A DNA stretch of 64,000 nt from Anisus vortex (GCA_949126835.1 OX421497.1:3775024-3839023); one strand, 5' to 3'; shown: positions 1 through 11,282, counted from the stretch's first letter. Notes: generated by a model not told the origin, from the sequence alone. Made by a program: numbers and translations.

Positions 1-149
1 TCCTTATGTTTATCTGATCATTGTAACATATTGTCATTGTTTGTATTTCGGAATTAGAATTTAATATCTTATGCATTTTTACTATTTTACTCTTTGCTCT
101 TCTGTCATCCAGTGTTTCTAGGCTTCGTGATTTGACTAATGATATGTAA
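1..149 (-). mobile_element. LINE-B 3' fragment
   Basis: The sequence matches 46428-46540 plus 47300-47345, 40500-40650 and 53940-54085 (shared stretches such as TTACTCTTTGCTCTTCTGTC). In the better copies the minus strand encodes a reverse-transcriptase C-terminal tail, so this copy is also antisense in the window. It is truncated by the window edge. I use LINE-B as a local name only. Confidence 0.65.
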
Positions 150-150
150 T

Positions 151-216
151 TCTTCACCTGGATTCGAACCCGGATCCTTCGGTACGACATCCGAACGCTA
201 GGCTACCGTTTTTGCC
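151..216 (-). mobile_element. tRNA-derived SINE, head only
   Basis: On the minus strand it reads as the SINE head, with a B box GGTTCGAATCC and the CGTACCGAAGG stretch shared by the full-length copies. The SINE body is missing. It abuts the LINE-B fragment directly. Confidence 0.6.
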
Positions 217-589
217 TTTCATAAATGAGACATTTTTCTAATTCTTATAAGACTTTTTAAAATACTTTGTAAAGCTCACTATAAAAGCTAGAACCTTTTT
301 TCTTATTAATCGAGCAAATGATGCAGAACTCGTTAGTTTGTCATTCAAAAGGGATTACGTCGCCAACGCAAATCCCCGCCTAACAGAGCGGCTTAGACTC
401 AGAATCACCCTCGAGACCAGTAACTGGAAAAAAAGGGAAGAAACTCCAGGATTAAGTGGATTAACTCCGGTACCATTAAAATAGTAGCCCAACACTATAG
501 CAATAGAAAACTTACCCGCTCCCACATAACATTTCTTATAGAGCTTTATAGAGATTCTGGCTTTATACTGAGGCTAAAGGTCTCACTCA
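217..589. other. unassigned sequence
   Basis: No ORF, RNA gene or repeat family was recognised here. It is AT-rich single-copy-looking DNA. Confidence 0.4.
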
Positions 590-700
590 GTGCAAAATTT
601 ATGTTTAATTGTGCATAGTGCAAAATTTATGTTTAATTGTGCATAGTGCAAAATGTATGTTTAATTGTGCATAGTGCAAATTTATATTTAATTGTGCACT
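590..700. repeat. 28-bp tandem repeat, about four copies
   Basis: A unit that includes AGTGCAAAATTTATGTTTAA is repeated with few changes. The last copy has drifted and is slightly shorter. Confidence 0.9.
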
Positions 701-823
701 TTTGATATTAACATCAAATCTATAATAGGGCTTAGAAGAATGCGTTTAGGTGCGATACTGAAGGTATTCTGTTCCAACGGGCCGTATTGCTGCTGAGAGT
801 TAACACCCTTGCCTCTTATACAA

Positions 824-1103
824 GATTTAAGAACTCTTTTGTTCCACTGTCAGTAAGACTCTTTCAAAAGAATCACCTTTCAGCCAGGAAATACGATGGC
901 TCAATAGCTGACTCCTAAATAATAGGCCTACTTTTTTTTCTTGTATGATAAATGGTATGATAGTGTGCGTGAATGTCTATTGTGTTTGAGTACAAATGGT
1001 TCTTTAATATTGTTTTAGGTATGCTGAAAAAAACGGAATTTATGTAATCAAGTCAATTTTCCATTCATTTGGATCAATAAAGCAATCTTATCTTATCTTA
1101 TCT
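824..1103 (+). mobile_element. LINE-D 3' end
   Basis: It is the reverse complement of 54233-54500, where the same family still encodes a reverse-transcriptase tail. It ends in AATAAAGCAATC followed by repeated TTATC, the usual end of this lineage. A possible target duplication is CTTATACAAG (before) and CTTACAAG (after). It is 5'-truncated, as is usual for LINE insertions. Confidence 0.75.
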
Positions 1104-1104
1104 T

Positions 1105-1273
1105 CTTACAAGTCAATCTTATATACCATAATTGTAAAAATTGCTGCTGAGAGTTAACACCCTTGCCCCTTATACAAGTCAATCTTATATACCGTAATTG
1201 TAAAGATTGCTGCTGAGAGTTAACACCCTTGCCCCTTATACAAGTCAATCTTATATACCGTAATTGTAAAATG
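1105..1273. repeat. 66-bp tandem repeat, about 2.5 copies
   Basis: ACAAGTCAATCTTATATACC recurs at 1108, 1174 and 1240, giving a period of 66 bp. Each unit contains the core of the 35-bp inverted arm. Confidence 0.9.
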
Positions 1274-1309
1274 GGCAAGGGTGTTAACTCTCAGCAGCAA
1301 TACGGCCCA

Positions 1310-3266
1310 TTCCAGAGGTTTAAAGAAATAAGGATTTATTTTTGGGTTAGGGTTTAGAGATTTTTCCCCGAGTCTATCCAGGCTTTGAAATAAGTCTGTC
1401 AACAGTCGTCAGAGATGAAGGCAGGTATTAATTGTCTTGTCACACAATCCCATAGTATGTCATGACCAAAAAAAAACTGCTGATATCGCTTTATAAGTCT
1501 AATTTTTCTTACACTTTCAAAGTCTAAAAGTGGACTTTGGCTTTTAAAAACTCGCATTGGACGAAAAAGGGTTTTTCGGGTTAACAAACATACAACTTAA
1601 CATTATAGGTTCTTCGTGTTGATAAAAACACATAAAGACATATTATAAGAGTAAGGAATTGTAAGAATTAGAAATCTGACTGAAGTGTCTGTTTTTATGT
1701 ACAACAATAGACAGACATATTTTTTCATTTTATTTCCATGTCGATCTGGGGTTTTTTTCAATGATGGGAGACATTTTGTTTCAGTTGAACTTTAAAAACA
1801 AAATTTTCCTTATTTCAAAAACTATTTTTTTTATTGACTATTCACTACTGACTATAGACCAAAAAAATCTTACATGGGATTGAGGGTAACAGATATATGT
1901 TGTGTGATTATTTTGAATGGTAACTTATCAACATAAGAAACGATTAGCTAAATTAATTATCCTTCGGTTACAGCATGTGGTTTATTATATTATTCCAATT
2001 ATAATGATAACTCAAATTTATACCATTCAAATAGTATATGAATTAAAATTTATTTTAAAAAAAAAAGAATTTGCATAGCCTAATTATTTGTGCGAAATAA
2101 TACTCTAATATAATATATTATCTCATTTCTTTTATTACATTTATTTAAATTTCCGAATCACAAGTCGAACTAATGTTTCAAATTAATAATAACAAATAGT
2201 GATAGATTAAGAAATAAAGTTACCTTAACATTTGAAATGCAGCTAATGTTATAGGTCTAATACATAACTTGTTTCGGACTTTAAGAAAAACACACCAAGA
2301 AACAGAGTTGAACAAATATCCTCTACTAGAATGTGAAAAAATTCAAAAAATTCTAATAGGTCATCTAATTATTCGAAAAATCTAAACTAAAAATTCTAAT
2401 ACCATTATCTAATCAAATAAGAACAAGTAATTAAAAAGACAAGCAGAATCAGTCTAATTAATTATGTATAAATGAAATAAAACTAATAATACATAAATAA
2501 TAGTACATAAAATCTTACCTGGTTTTGTATGAATTAACCCAAACTTTTCAAGAAAATTTAAAGCTCTTCATTGATTGGTCAACGTACAATCCAATTAACG
2601 TCAAAACAAATCCACTTCCGTTATATTTATTGAAAAAACCTTGTGTTTTTTTTCTTTATAATAAAAACTTTTTTTTTAAATCTGTTTTTTTCGAATGCAA
2701 TCAATTTTTTGTTTTGCTTCTGTTTTTATCTTTCAGTTTGTTTGTTTTTTGTTGTAATATTAAAAACAATCCAACACTTTCTCTATACAAGTCAACAGGA
2801 AAATGTTGAATCTGGTAACAAAAAACACACACACAATTTCGCTGAGTTTATTTCGGCACAATGCTACAAGAAGTGAACTACATCTACTTAAATCACGGCT
2901 CAGGTGCCCTCTACTGATTCGAGGAGAAGGGGGGGGGATAAAATGACCACGATCTCTTTTTGTTAATGAGACCTTAGCAGGTCACCACCCAGGGCGTGGT
3001 CACTCGGTTGATCTAATTAGCGACGGTCAAGATAAGGGGCTATTACCGCCAGAAGTTGTTGGGTCCCAAGCCAACGTTGTATTGTTCTGTTGCTGTTTTT
3101 TCTTATATTTCCAAGTGACGCATAAGCGAATTATAACATTTGTTACATGTATAACACGACTTTTATAATATAACTTTTACATTATATGCGATGAGAAATG
3201 GTTTGTCACTCGAAGTTAACTTTTCTTATATGTAACCGAAGATTATTGCGTCCTATAAAGACAAAC
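1310..3266. other. AT-rich intergenic stretch, no gene seen
   Basis: About 2 kb with long A/T runs. The phenylalanine-rich 94-codon ORF at 2525-2809 is what T-rich DNA gives by chance. A G run lies at about 2929-2937. No family is recognised. Confidence 0.5.
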
Positions 3267-3350
3267 AATAATAATAATAATGCTATTTGTATAGCGCTGC
3301 CAACAAACATAATGTAAGTTCATAGCGCATTCAACAGTATGCAACAAACA
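3267..3350 (-). mobile_element. LINE-C 3' terminus
   Basis: It starts with AAT repeats and continues with TAGCGCTGCCAACAAACATA. This is the reverse complement of the ends at 33080-33130 and 46160-46222, where it follows a reverse-transcriptase relic. Confidence 0.7.
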
Positions 3351-3844
3351 ACTTAGAACTCGTATATAATCTCTAGGCTAAATATAAAATATAATGCTAA
3401 TTAATAATCTTAAAACCTTACATACATAGGACAAAGCAAATAAAAATGTTATATTAACCAAACTAATATAAAAGTCAAAAAGTCGGAGTTTAAAAAAAAT
3501 TTAACGAAAGTAAATATTAAAATGATGTGTTTTCAATTTCTTTTTTAAAAGTTTTAAAAATAATACAACTGAATGTTGTTTATATCTTGTACTTTTTTTT
3601 ATAAAGGCATTATAATTTGACAGAATTTATATAACAGAACTACCAATGAAATAATCACGACTTACAATTAATTGTTGCAGAAACGCGCACACACAACGCA
3701 CATACGCACAGACTTAACGAATTAAATGTTTCAGATGAGGATCAAGTATTTAGATAAGGCTCGGCGATGATGGAAAGTAACTCACGCGCGTGCCAGGTAG
3801 TCAGAGAGATAGTGTGAGGGGGGGAAGCAGACGACTTGCTCCGC

Positions 3845-3850
<6 letters not shown>
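3351..3850. other. unassigned AT-rich sequence
   Basis: No gene or repeat was recognised. A short CA-rich tract (cacacacaacgcac) lies near 3690. Confidence 0.4.

Positions 3851-3883
<33 letters not shown>
3851..3883. repeat. (GT)n microsatellite
   Basis: An almost uninterrupted GT dinucleotide run. Confidence 0.95.
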
Positions 3884-3885
<2 letters not shown>

Positions 3886-4669
3886 ACGCTCGTACGAAAT
3901 AAGCATAGGCGGATACTAGTGGGTGATGAGCGGAGGGTAGGGGGAGGGGCGGGCGGTGGCAGGACTCAAATAGCAGGTTGGGCGCCCGAATTTTTTTCTC
4001 TCTTCCTCGTCTTTGGTGGTTTGTTAATATGAAGGAAAAAGTGATCCGCAGTGGTGGCGCGTGCTTACAGACTGTCTTCACCCCCCTCCGCTCCCTCACC
4101 CCCCCCCCCCCGCACCCCAATCCGCTACCTAATTCACGAAGAACCCTAATATTGCTGACGTCTACGGGCAACTCACTTCTTCCCCCCCCCCCTTTTTTCC
4201 TCGTGAGTGCGCGAGCCCGCCCGCCATGTTTTTGTGGGAACACGCACGTGAGATCTTCACGCGCAGTTGATGACGACGAGCTGGGAGGCTTCTCTTGCAG
4301 ATTTTTTTTTTTTAAAGGGGAGGGGGCAGGGGAAGTAATTGCGTACGATACTTGATTGTATTATTTACTGATATCTTTTAACACCTCCACAAGCGGGGAA
4401 CAGTTTTACTGCCGTGAAGTAACAGCCATAGTACGTTATTTCAAATACAGACATTCTTATCAATAGAAATAATTAAGTGAGCAGTAAATTTTAAGAAATA
4501 CAGTAACAAAAAAATGCAGCTTTATGCCAGTACTTGCGATATTGTCTTGCTGATGCCTTGACGGTGCCCAGCCAACACACTTAAATCTAGAATTTGGTTT
4601 TCTTTTCTAAATTTGCAAGCTCTAATTTTTTTGGAATTTATCTTAGCCTACTACTTGAAAGGCATCCGG
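3884..4669. other. CpG- and C-run-rich patch, then AT-rich DNA
   Basis: From about 3780 to 4340 the DNA is far richer in CpG and C runs than its surroundings (for example CACGCGCGTGCC at 3783 and C runs near 4100 and 4185). A pyrimidine tract ending TCTCTTGCAG near 4290-4300 resembles a splice acceptor. Overlapping ORFs on both strands are low complexity, so I do not call a gene. Confidence 0.4.
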
Positions 4670-4800
4670 GTAATGAAACAAACGTCCTGAACAAACCTTA
4701 AAAACCAACTACTTTTAAAACTTTGATCCAAAAATGCAAGACTAGACTTAAGCCACGCGAAAATGTCCAGTATACAGAGAGCTTCTGAAGTATATAACAA
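4670..4800 (+). mobile_element. degraded LINE-B 3' piece
   Basis: It shares AAAAATGCAAGACTAGACT and a following GAGAGCTTCTGAAGTATATA-type end with the LINE-B copy at 15010-15185. Many substitutions. Confidence 0.45.
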
Positions 4801-4881
4801 ACAGGAAATATATATAATATATAAACGTGTATGTGTGTGTATTTGGCCTCTCTAGTATTAAAGAACCCGTCTTATCTAATT

Positions 4882-5117
4882 GATCATAGGGCCGGTGAAG
4901 CAGAGTTTACCAGTTTCTGTAGCCACGGTAAACTAGGGGATTGTGTGGCCAGCACAATGACCTGCCGCCTTTACTTTACCCCCAATTAATGTCAGGCACC
5001 CTTCAGAGCTGAGTTGGACTCAGCGACGCCCCCCCCCCACCCTTCCCAGGAACGAATCTTAGCCGTCACCGGGATTCGAACCCGGAACCTTCGGTACGGC
5101 CACCGAACCCTCCTATC
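4882..5117 (-). mobile_element. tRNA-derived SINE, nearly full length
   Basis: Read on the minus strand it has the B box GGTTCGAATCC, then the conserved body (CACCCTTCAGAGCTGAG region, GTGTGGCCAGCACAAT) and the GGCC tail near 4890. The extreme 5' head is eroded. A C run replaces part of the body. Confidence 0.8.
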
Positions 5118-5149
5118 TAGACTATATTTTTATTGTCTGTGTATTCTGC

Positions 5150-5222
5150 CTATCCTTCTCTCTCTCTTTCTTTCTCTCTCTCTCTTTCTCTCTTTCGCTC
5201 TCTTACACACACACACACACTC
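5150..5222. repeat. CT-rich then (CA)n microsatellite
   Basis: TCTCTCTTTC-type repeats pass into a CA run. The tract lies just outside the 5' head of the minus-strand SINE. Confidence 0.9.
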
Positions 5223-5691
5223 TTTCTTGCATTTTTTTGTGTGTTAAGTATATTACATAGATTCTTTACTTTTCGTATCGCTGTGAAAAGTCAAAGATAT
5301 ATTAACTCCTATGAGACCTGGCTAGACAGGAATGACAATTAAAACACGCTTACAATTAGTCTGTATGTAATGTTGTTTTTTGTTTTTGTTTTTTGGACTT
5401 GAAATGTGATGAGGAAAATAAAGGTTCCTTTGGGGGGAGTCCTCTTAATATGGTGTCACGCAGGCACAGATGATGGGGCCTGGTGGGGCCTGTCGCAGGG
5501 GAGAGGGGTGTAAATTAATACAATTATAAGACCTTTGTTATAACGAAATTTTTCGTCTTTTTTTATTTACGCTACCAAGACCTACTTACAAAGACAAGGC
5601 CTTAGTACAACATTGGTGACTTCGTTGCTGAAGGCCATGTTGTCTACGCAATACACTAAAGCTAAATTTATTGTATACACTATTAAGATTT
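5223..5691. other. unassigned sequence
   Basis: No gene recognised. It includes a G-rich patch at about 5430-5510. Confidence 0.35.
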
Positions 5692-5880
5692 TGATTCAAA
5701 CAAATGGAAATTGTCTTGATTACAGATGTTTTATCTTTCAGCATATTTTAGATAATATAAAAAGAATTATTTGTACTCAAGCACAGAAATATACTTATAA
5801 AAATAGACATGCACGCACACTATCACACAATTTTTCATGCAAGAAATAAGTCAGTTATTGTATTCTGGCTGACTGAAGTC
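5692..5880 (-). mobile_element. LINE-D 3' fragment, degraded
   Basis: It aligns by eye to 54260-54445, with shared segments around AACAAATGGAAATTG, TTGTACTCAAGCACA and the ATCACACAATTTTTCATGCA stretch. The coding part is gone. Confidence 0.6.
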
Positions 5881-6029
5881 TTGACGATGTATTTCTTGTT
5901 ATGTATATTTGTGTGAATTCTCATGGTAGATAATATGGCCTGACGCGCAATAATTCTATGCCTGGTGTGAATATTCTTCTTTTTGTTGTAATGCTGTTGA
6001 TTTTGCAATATTATTTGTTTATATAGATA

Positions 6030-6614
6030 GCCAGCCCTGCACCTTTAATTTTGCCACTTTTGATGGGTCTGTCTGAGCGAAGCAGATACAATGCTTCTAG
6101 GTCCACAATATCCCTCCACTTTAAGTGCTTTTTGAGACCCCGGCCTTGTAAATGCAAGTTCAACTCACTGAAATGTGTCGCCGTGCTAGTCAGAAACATC
6201 GGCTTCAACAGTCAGTTCTCCTCATTCAATACCGGAAATGTTTTTTTATTATCAATATACACCTGAATTGCTTCCAGACCAGACACGAATCTATCCAAGA
6301 CTTTACCTATACTCCTTATTACTTTCTTCTAGAAGAGACTTAAGAAAGAAACTATACAATTGACTATCTTAACAATAGATTCAATCACAGACCGCAAGTC
6401 CAATGATGAAAACTTTGCATTCAAACATTCTTTAACTAAAACAGTCGACGCCCAGTGTGATTCCCATGTAGTTCGCCACGCAGCACCAATTAGTTATGCT
6501 GACGTAAGTTGTTTTGACTTGCTTTAAAAAATCTTCTTGGGGGTCTCTCGCGAGCCACTGAAAATCGTTCTGCGTGCCAAGTCTAATACGCGTGCCTTAG
6601 GTTGTCGACCCCTA
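6030..6614 (-). mobile_element. hAT-type DNA transposon relic
   Basis: The right end reads, on the minus strand, CTAGGGGTCGACAACCT followed by GGCACGCGTATTAGACTTGG, matching the terminal region of the better-preserved hAT copy at 46542-47299. On the minus strand at about 6140-6208 a scrap encoding KPMFLT...FSELNLHLQG resembles a segment of hAT transposases and matches 46669-46735. The left end is uncertain. Confidence 0.65.
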
Positions 6615-7114
6615 GTTTAAGATATAAAATCCACTAACATACTTCAAGAATATGAAATGAATAAATTCTGGCTTGAAAATTGGTAGATTGTTCCTTTCTA
6701 TATGTGGGGCGTCTAAATTCTGGCACAGTTTGCCGCAGATGTTGAGGGATTCTAAGTAACCCTTCCCCCCTCAGCCCCCTTCGGCCTCAACGCCATTCCC
6801 CCTCAACCCTCCTTCTCACTCAACCCTCCTTCCCCCCATCCAAACTCAGATATTGAAATGTGCAATAAAATACAAATAATGTGATAACCCGGATAATAAC
6901 GAGTTATGTGATTCAAATCATAATATTATGGTTTTACCACGTGAGCGTTTAATGGCAAAATCTGACTTTTCTGTGAGTTTTAAGAAAGTTTTAAAATGAA
7001 ACTTGCTTGCGTTCGACGATGAACCCTGTACCCTCGTATAGTACATACACGATAAATCAACATATTATAGAATTTGGAACGTGTATAAAATAGAAAAGGG
7101 AGAATATATAATAG
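6615..7114. other. unassigned sequence with C-rich patch
   Basis: A pyrimidine-rich stretch with repeated CCCCCTCAACCCTCC-like words lies at about 6765-6845. Otherwise nothing recognised. Confidence 0.35.
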
Positions 7115-7225
7115 ACCCTGTATAGAACATACAGAAAATAGAACATAATATAGAACATACAGAATATAGAACATGCATGATATAGAACATACAGAAAATA
7201 GAACATGCATAATATAGAACATAGC
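7115..7225. repeat. imperfect 16-18-bp tandem repeat
   Basis: The motif ATAGAACATACAGAA(T/A) recurs about six times with variants ending CATGCAT. The reading frame over it is only a periodicity artefact. Confidence 0.75.
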
Positions 7226-7327
7226 TGTGGCATTTAGTGCAGTGAATTTGTGTGTTGATCTTTTAGCATTTAGCAGATGGGAATTCTCTAAATACGTCCC
7301 AAAGGTTCACAATTTAGAAGCATAACA

Positions 7328-7338
7328 CAGAGAGAGAG

Positions 7339-7376
<38 letters not shown>
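7328..7376. repeat. (GA)n microsatellite
   Basis: A GA dinucleotide run with one AAAG interruption. Confidence 0.95.
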
Positions 7377-7379
<3 letters not shown>

Positions 7380-8322
7380 AAGTAGAAGAATATTGAAAAG
7401 GTTACAAAGGAGCTAAGAACACACTGGTGATCTATTATACCAAGCTTGGCACAGAGGTATCCATCATGACCTACTTGGAACAGCAGACCAAAGAGCTGTG
7501 CTTTGGTGAGCATCTCTAAAATCTAAATCATTAGTCGAATTTCAACTGTGTATCGATATGTTATGGTTGTAATAAACAGGTTTTTTTCAATATACATATG
7601 TTACGTCCACAATCCCCTTGTGGCCAGAGCCGTGTAGATATCGTTGATAATTCTCGTTGGTCCTAGGGTAGACTTTAGTTATTATTATTTATGTTTCAGT
7701 ATTACACGAACTCTCCTTATAGTCCTGGGCACAAACTCAGGATTTGCGTTCTAACAGTTCCTTTCCTTGACGTTAGACTAGTAAATAAATATTATAGTAT
7801 TGTAAACAACACAATAGAATAGTAACTTGACGAGGAAGCTTCAGTGTAAATGTTGTTGATAATTTAATTCAGGTGATATGTTCCAATATATACAATATGA
7901 AGATTATGTACAGTTAGAATAAAATAGTGCAAACACAAGCGTCCTCAAAAGAAATTATCTCGAAACTCACTGCCTTTCAGACAAACAAATCATTAAATAC
8001 TATTAAAGTGGTGTGAGGGACAGACCTATTACTAGGAGGGGTGAAAATAATGGTATCATTACAAAACTCATAATAAAAATGATAGGAACTCCCCCATGCA
8101 GAAATAATCAACCATTCCTAGCCACTCCGAGAATTTGAGATCAACACGGAATACCAAAATTACCAAGAATCTTTCGCCTTCGTACTAAAAGTCAAGGAAA
8201 TGGAAAATAAGCCCCGCCCACAAAATCTTGTGTAGGGAGAAAAAGAGAGGGGAATAAGCATTGTGTGTTCCAATACTTGGAAAACCACCAGTATATGACA
8301 CATAATTAATATATAGTAATGA
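7377..8322. other. unassigned AT-rich sequence
   Basis: No family recognised. TGTTACGTCC at 7600 resembles an LTR start, but I could not find the matching end. Confidence 0.35.
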
Positions 8323-8748
8323 GCATATACCTGCATATACCTGCATATACCTGCATATACCTGCATATACCTGCATATACCTGCATATACCTGCATATAC
8401 CTGCATATACCTGCATATACCTGCATATACCTGCATATACCTGCATATACCTGCATATACCCGCATATACCTGCATATACCTGCATATACCCGCATATAC
8501 CCGCATATACCTGCATATACCTGCATATACCTGCATATACCTGCATATACCTGCATATACCTGCATATACCTGCATATACCCGCATATACCTGCATATAC
8601 CTGCATATACCTGCATATACCTGCATATACTGCATATACATGCATATACCTGCATATACCTGCATATACTGCATATACATGCATATACCTGCATATACCT
8701 GCATATACCTGCATATACCTGCATATACCTGTATATACATGCATATAA
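8323..8748. repeat. 10-bp minisatellite, about 42 copies
   Basis: The unit CTGCATATAC is repeated head to tail, with sporadic CCGCATATAC variants and irregular CTGCATATACATGCATA blocks near the right end. The 10-bp period keeps frames open on both strands, which explains the long ORFs here. Confidence 0.97.
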
Positions 8749-8771
8749 TGTTATCTATATAAGCTACTTGG

Positions 8772-9030
8772 GGGCACGGTGGTGGATCGGCAGCGCGTTC
8801 TGCTGGCGTTCCGATGGTCCTGGGTTCAAACCCTTGTGAAGGCTAGGTGTCTGGGTTATCGGGTCTGGAGGGTGTCCCTGAGTCCACCCAGCTCTGATGG
8901 GTACCTGACTTGTGGTAAAGTAAAGACGACTGGGCATTGTGCTGGCCATACAGTCCCCTAGAAACTTGTGATTGCTGCTTCACCGATCCCCATGTTCAAT
9001 CTGGTCAGACGGGATACTTGAATTTTACTC
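8772..9030 (+). mobile_element. tRNA-derived SINE, near full length
   Basis: The head starts GGGGGCACGGTGGT, with the tRNA-like region up to GGTTCAAACCC (a degenerate B box). The body follows (GGGTGTCCCTGAGTCCACC, GATGGGTACCTGAC) and the tail includes GTCAGACGGGATACTT. A short part after the GTCCCCTAG motif is deleted. The head starts about 20 bp after the 10-bp minisatellite. Confidence 0.85.
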
Positions 9031-9075
9031 AACTTGAAAGATTCGTCTTTTGTAATTAAAATTACATTATATTGT

Positions 9076-9650
9076 TCATAGCAGGAATATGGCCCCCAGC
9101 AAAAACTGGGGAATCCCAATGTGACGCCGAAGGTGTGGCGTGCCGTGTAAGATAGGTAGGCCTACAGTTTACGCAGCCAAGCTTAAAATCGAACTGCGGA
9201 ATTCCCCTCAGATCATTATCGTGGTGGCTCGCCTGTATAGAATGTAACTCGGTCGCAAAAATCCCTATATGTATGGGCATCCAAGCACCAGGGAGGGTTT
9301 CAGTGGCGTAGCTAGGAGAGGGGCAGGGGGGTCCAATTTTGAAAGCCCCCCCCCCCGGGCCCCTACTTGAGTGGGGCCCCCAAAGGAGTGTCCGCAAAAA
9401 CATTTTTGCAGGGGCCCCCAAAGTAGTATCCGAGAATTATTTGCCCCAAAATCTCTAGCTACGCCATTCGCGGGTTTTGAGACGGGACTGCTGCGCTCAT
9501 TTCTCCCTCCCCCACCGGGGCCACGGACCTTTCCCCGAGTGCAATTTAAGTGGGACACCTGGAGTCGCAACAGGGGCTGTCTCACATGCGTTCGCCCGCC
9601 GGTGTATTCTTAATGTGAACGTATCGGCGGTTTACACACTTCGCCAGTGT
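9076..9650 (-). repeat. unclassified interspersed repeat R1, minus copy
   Basis: On the minus strand it shares AAACCGCCGATACGTTC, AATACACCGGCGGGCGAACG, GGTGGGGGAGG and the hairpin CACACCTTCGGCGT with the copies at 30228-30649 and 23030-23580. A mini-hAT is inserted at 9301-9469. There is no coding capacity. It could be a solo LTR, since the copy at 30228 has a TATATAAACC box, but no ends are proven. Confidence 0.65.
9301..9469 (+). mobile_element. mini-hAT (CAGTGGCGTAGC ends), 169 bp
   Basis: It starts CAGTGGCGTAGCTAGG and ends with its inverse CTAGCTACGCCATTC. It is flanked by GAGGGTTT and GCGGGTTT, an 8-bp target duplication with one mismatch. It belongs with the copies at 23092-23280 and 48592-48787. 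The interior is rich in G and C runs and has no ORF. Confidence 0.75.
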
Positions 9651-9956
9651 TTGAGGTACCGGTACCGCAGGTCCTGTCGGCCTCACATGTTAGTTAGGCT
9701 AAGAAGTCCTCAACTCCCTGTAATTAAAAATATCCACAAAATTTTTCTTTTAATTTCGACTACATATAAAAAAATCCTTCCAGAAATTAAGATATTTCAC
9801 ACATACCAGTATAAACTTATATTTAAATTCTGTGTAAAAATAGTGAAGTTTTTTTATGTTATACAATTTTATCTTCTTCGTTCTCAAAAGTTATAATTTG
9901 GAGGATTCAGACAAGTCCAATACATGCAATGAATTTCACTATGAGTGTCAATTGCT

Positions 9957-10520
9957 CTAGTTCACAGTACTGTTGGTCATTAAAGGTAGCCAGCCTCCTG
10001 TGGCCAAATGGCTGACCGGGTAGAGTGGTACAGAAGGCATGTTTGAAGGACATGTTCCGCATTTTCTGGAGCCCATCCGCAATGGCACGTTTCGCTTGCT
10101 CCGATTTATAATTTGCGGAACATGTGTTGCTTCAGCCTCCAGTCCATAGTTTGAAGACGATGTGTTGAAATTGGCGGTAGATTTTGAAGTAAGCATCAAT
10201 CTTTGGGTTCTTTTGTTGTTTCATTCCTTTTGAATAATGCCTTAATTTCTTTAGGGTGAAGGGATGGGCCTGTCTGGTTTTGTCTGCCTCCAGCATTAGC
10301 TAAGGTGTCGGCAGTGTCAGTCCTTTCATTATCTACATGCCCAGGGATCCATTGCACAATGGTTTTTAAACAAAGAATCCTGTATTGCAGCCTCCTTGTG
10401 TGTTTGTTTTTACATTTTCCTTGTCAACTATACACTCTTTTAGCTACTTCTAGATTGGCCACTTTAAGGCCAACTGCTAAATTTAGCACTTTGATGTTAA
10501 GGTGGTGAAAGCCTGGCTTT
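9957..10520 (-). pseudogene. LINE-F relic with RNase H domain end (I-clade-like)
   Basis: The minus strand around 10261-10366 translates continuously as KTIVQWIPGH...ADTLANAGGRQNQTG. This matches the end of a LINE-encoded RNase H domain (the Q-W-I-P-x-H and A-D-x-L-A-x-x-G pattern). Upstream and downstream parts are broken between frames. LINEs with RNase H belong to the I group and its relatives, which is family knowledge. The boundaries are approximate. Confidence 0.6.
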
Positions 10521-11005
10521 ATTATCTCCCCTCAAGAAAAAAAGAAAAACCGCCCATTTTTTTCTTTAACCAATTATCCTACACTGTGTAGCGAGGGCGC
10601 TATTTCAGGCGCCCCCCACACCATTTCCCATTCACCCCAACCGTATGACAATTACCCCTGGCTTAGTTGGTCATTTACTGCCCATAAGTCTCGTGTTAGA
10701 AGTCCATTTACTTTGACTGTCTGTCTCAACGCTTCTCAAATCCCTCACTTATCCCCTCCCCCCTCAACTAGCCACGGCCAACGTTGTGCGATGGTATGGG
10801 AAATTTTATATTGAATTATCCCATGGACGTAGTTATGGGGCGAATCAATCGATAATGGTTCTTTACGCCCCGCTTTCATTAGTCGTACCGACGTAAAATC
10901 AGTTATAGAGTAGGCTTAGACGTAAACAAGAGACATTTATAAAATACTAATATCAGAAGAAACGACCTCAGAAAATAAATATACACATGCCAAACTCGGG
11001 ATAAG
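10521..11005. other. unassigned sequence
   Basis: C-rich at about 10600-10640 and 10740-10770. No gene or repeat family recognised. Confidence 0.35.
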
Positions 11006-11282
11006 GGCAGGGTGGCTGAGCTGCAGCGCGTTCGACAGGCGTACCGATTGTCCTGGGTTCGAATCCTAACCAAGGCTAGGATTTATTTTTTTTTTACCGC
11101 GATTCGAGGGTGTCCCTGAGTCTAGCCCAGCTCTACCTGTCATTAGTTGGAGTAAAGTAAAAGCGGCTGTGCATTGTGCTAGTCATACAAATTCCCTGGT
11201 ATGCCCTGGCCACAGAAACCGGGTGAACGCTGCTTCGCCGGCCCTGTGGATCAATTTAGTCAAAAGGGTACTTTACAACTCG
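11006..11282 (+). mobile_element. tRNA-derived SINE, near full length
   Basis: Head GGGTGGCTGAGCTGCAGCG (A box), B box GGTTCGAATCC, an inserted T run, the conserved body GGGTGTCCCTGAGTCTA, then GCCGGCCCTGTGGATCAATT and a drifted tail (AAAAGGGTACTTT). Confidence 0.88.

Larger units (their letters stand above)
779..1308. repeat. pair of perfect 35-bp inverted arms
   Basis: Positions 779-813 and 1274-1308 are exact reverse complements and contain GAGAGTTAACACCC. Two partial direct copies of the same motif lie between them, at about 1140-1167 and 1206-1233. The arms enclose a LINE-D tail and a 66-bp tandem repeat. Confidence 0.9.

Noticed and set aside
3782..4355. ORFs of 80-153 codons on both strands
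   Set aside because: They run over GT and C runs and contain repeated T-H and P residues; no homology that I recognise.
7600..8100. Possible solo LTR starting TGTTACG
   Set aside because: No matching CGTAACA end, polypurine tract or second copy was found in the window.
8160..8762. Overlapping ORFs with C-I-Y-L-H-I-P-A-Y-T repeats on both strands
   Set aside because: Artefacts of the 10-bp minisatellite.
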